Under the pieces are notes generated by a model. That model was given only the letters and a program-made list of their open reading frames with translations, ran no database searches and was not told where the DNA came from. A stretch of DNA of 5,706 nucleotides from an uncultured Negativicutes bacterium. Lineage in GTDB: Bacteria > Bacillota > Negativicutes > Acidaminococcales > Acidaminococcaceae. The DNA is taken from contig CALAZX010000304.1 of assembly GCA_937926555.1 (NCBI GenBank), forward strand, positions 1 to 5,706, given 5' to 3'. Below, piece after piece: positions 5,413 to 5,706 of this stretch. Numbering within the stretch: the stretch's first letter is position 1; every line of letters starts with the position of its first letter. The position numbers and the translations under genes were made by a program.

Positions 5413-5706
5413 ATGACCATGGACAAGCGGAACTCATCTGTGAAAGTGAGCGGCAAAAGCGGACTGGAGCTCAAGGGCAAATACCTGAGCCTGGTCTGCA
5501 CCCTGGTGCTGCTGGCGGTGGTGGCCTCCATCATCTGCATGGTGACACTGAAGGGGCTGGCCACTTTCACGGTGAATCACATAAACCCCTTTGAGTTTTT
5601 CTTCGGGACGGACTGGTCGCCCGGCAGCAACGGACCGGACGGCCGGCCACTGGTGGGGGCGTTCCCGATGATCTTCGGATCCTTTGTCACCACCGTATTC
5701 TCAACC
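5413..5706 (+). CDS. pstC: Phosphate ABC transporter permease PstC, N-terminal part, cut by right edge
   Basis: PstC is one of the two inner-membrane channel subunits of the Pst phosphate importer. The 98 visible residues have a polar, Lys-rich N-terminus (1-24), a first membrane helix at about 25-46 (SLVCTLVLLAVVASIICMV), then the hallmark family stretch NPFEFFFGTDWSP (58-70) and GAFPMIFGSFVTT (82-94) leading into the second helix. Family members run to about 300 residues, so roughly two thirds lies beyond the window. The ATG at 5413 starts one base after the pstS stop; a second in-frame ATG is at 5419, and an in-frame TGA at 5404-5406 limits the start. No Shine-Dalgarno sequence stands at a proper distance from either ATG, so translation is probably coupled to pstS. 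The family call is secure; the exact start is not. Confidence 0.93.
   Translation, partial: MTMDKRNSSVKVSGKSGLELKGKYLSLVCTLVLLAVVASIICMVTLKGLATFTVNHINPFEFFFGTDWSPGSNGPDGRPLVGAFPMIFGSFVTTVFST

Noticed and set aside
4533..5570. A 345-codon minus-strand open frame across pstS and the start of pstC
   Set aside because: It is a shadow of two clearly recognisable genes; its product is Val/Leu/His/Asp-rich without motifs and has no promoter or ribosome site that I could find.
1..5706. tRNA, rRNA, CRISPR array or replication origin
   Set aside because: No cloverleaf, rRNA-like stretch, regularly spaced repeats or DnaA-box cluster was seen on either strand.

Overview
The window looks like a chromosomal segment of a diderm Firmicute, most likely a Negativicute (Veillonella/Selenomonas/Acidaminococcus-type). 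It combines a type V autotransporter, which needs an outer membrane, with a Pst phosphate-uptake operon whose leader, lipoprotein and promoter look Gram-positive-like. This is inference from gene content; no rRNA or other phylogenetic marker is present. The flanking genes are GC-rich (about 63% and 73% in two hand-counted lines), whereas the middle gene is AT-rich (28% and 43% GC in two counted lines).

Region 1 (start to 2998) is the 3' part of a large autotransporter gene. It is open through the left edge, so its start and signal peptide lie outside. The visible 998 residues comprise a repetitive beta-helix-like passenger, a pertactin-like end region, a helical linker and a C-terminal outer-membrane barrel ending in Trp-Arg-Phe. 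After the stop comes a 260-base 3' untranslated region with three sizeable predicted hairpins (3008-3060, 3066-3099, 3145-3183), a C-rich/G-poor unstructured stretch, and a strong intrinsic terminator at 3259-3286.

Region 2 (about 3287-4280) is a self-contained single-gene unit. It has an extended -10 promoter (3296-3304) directly behind the previous terminator, one AT-rich gene for an unrecognised 289-residue, probably all-helical cytoplasmic protein (3366-4235), and a strong terminator with a 13-bp stem (4246-4280). Its base composition and autonomous layout suggest an acquired accessory ('moron'-like) gene.

Region 3 (4283 to the end) is the start of a pst operon. Four TTAACA-like hexamers at exact 11-bp spacing (candidate PhoP/PhoB box) precede a -10 element. 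A roughly 175-base leader follows, containing a perfect 11-bp long-range inverted repeat that encloses several small hairpins. Then come pstS (lipoprotein phosphate-binding protein) and, one base later, pstC (permease), cut by the right edge. Together these make the periplasmic receptor and the first channel subunit of the high-affinity phosphate importer; pstA, pstB and phoU would be expected downstream.

The items most worth a second look are the structured pstS leader, the AT-rich orphan gene unit and the structured 3' region of the autotransporter transcript. None could be matched to a known RNA class or protein family by eye.
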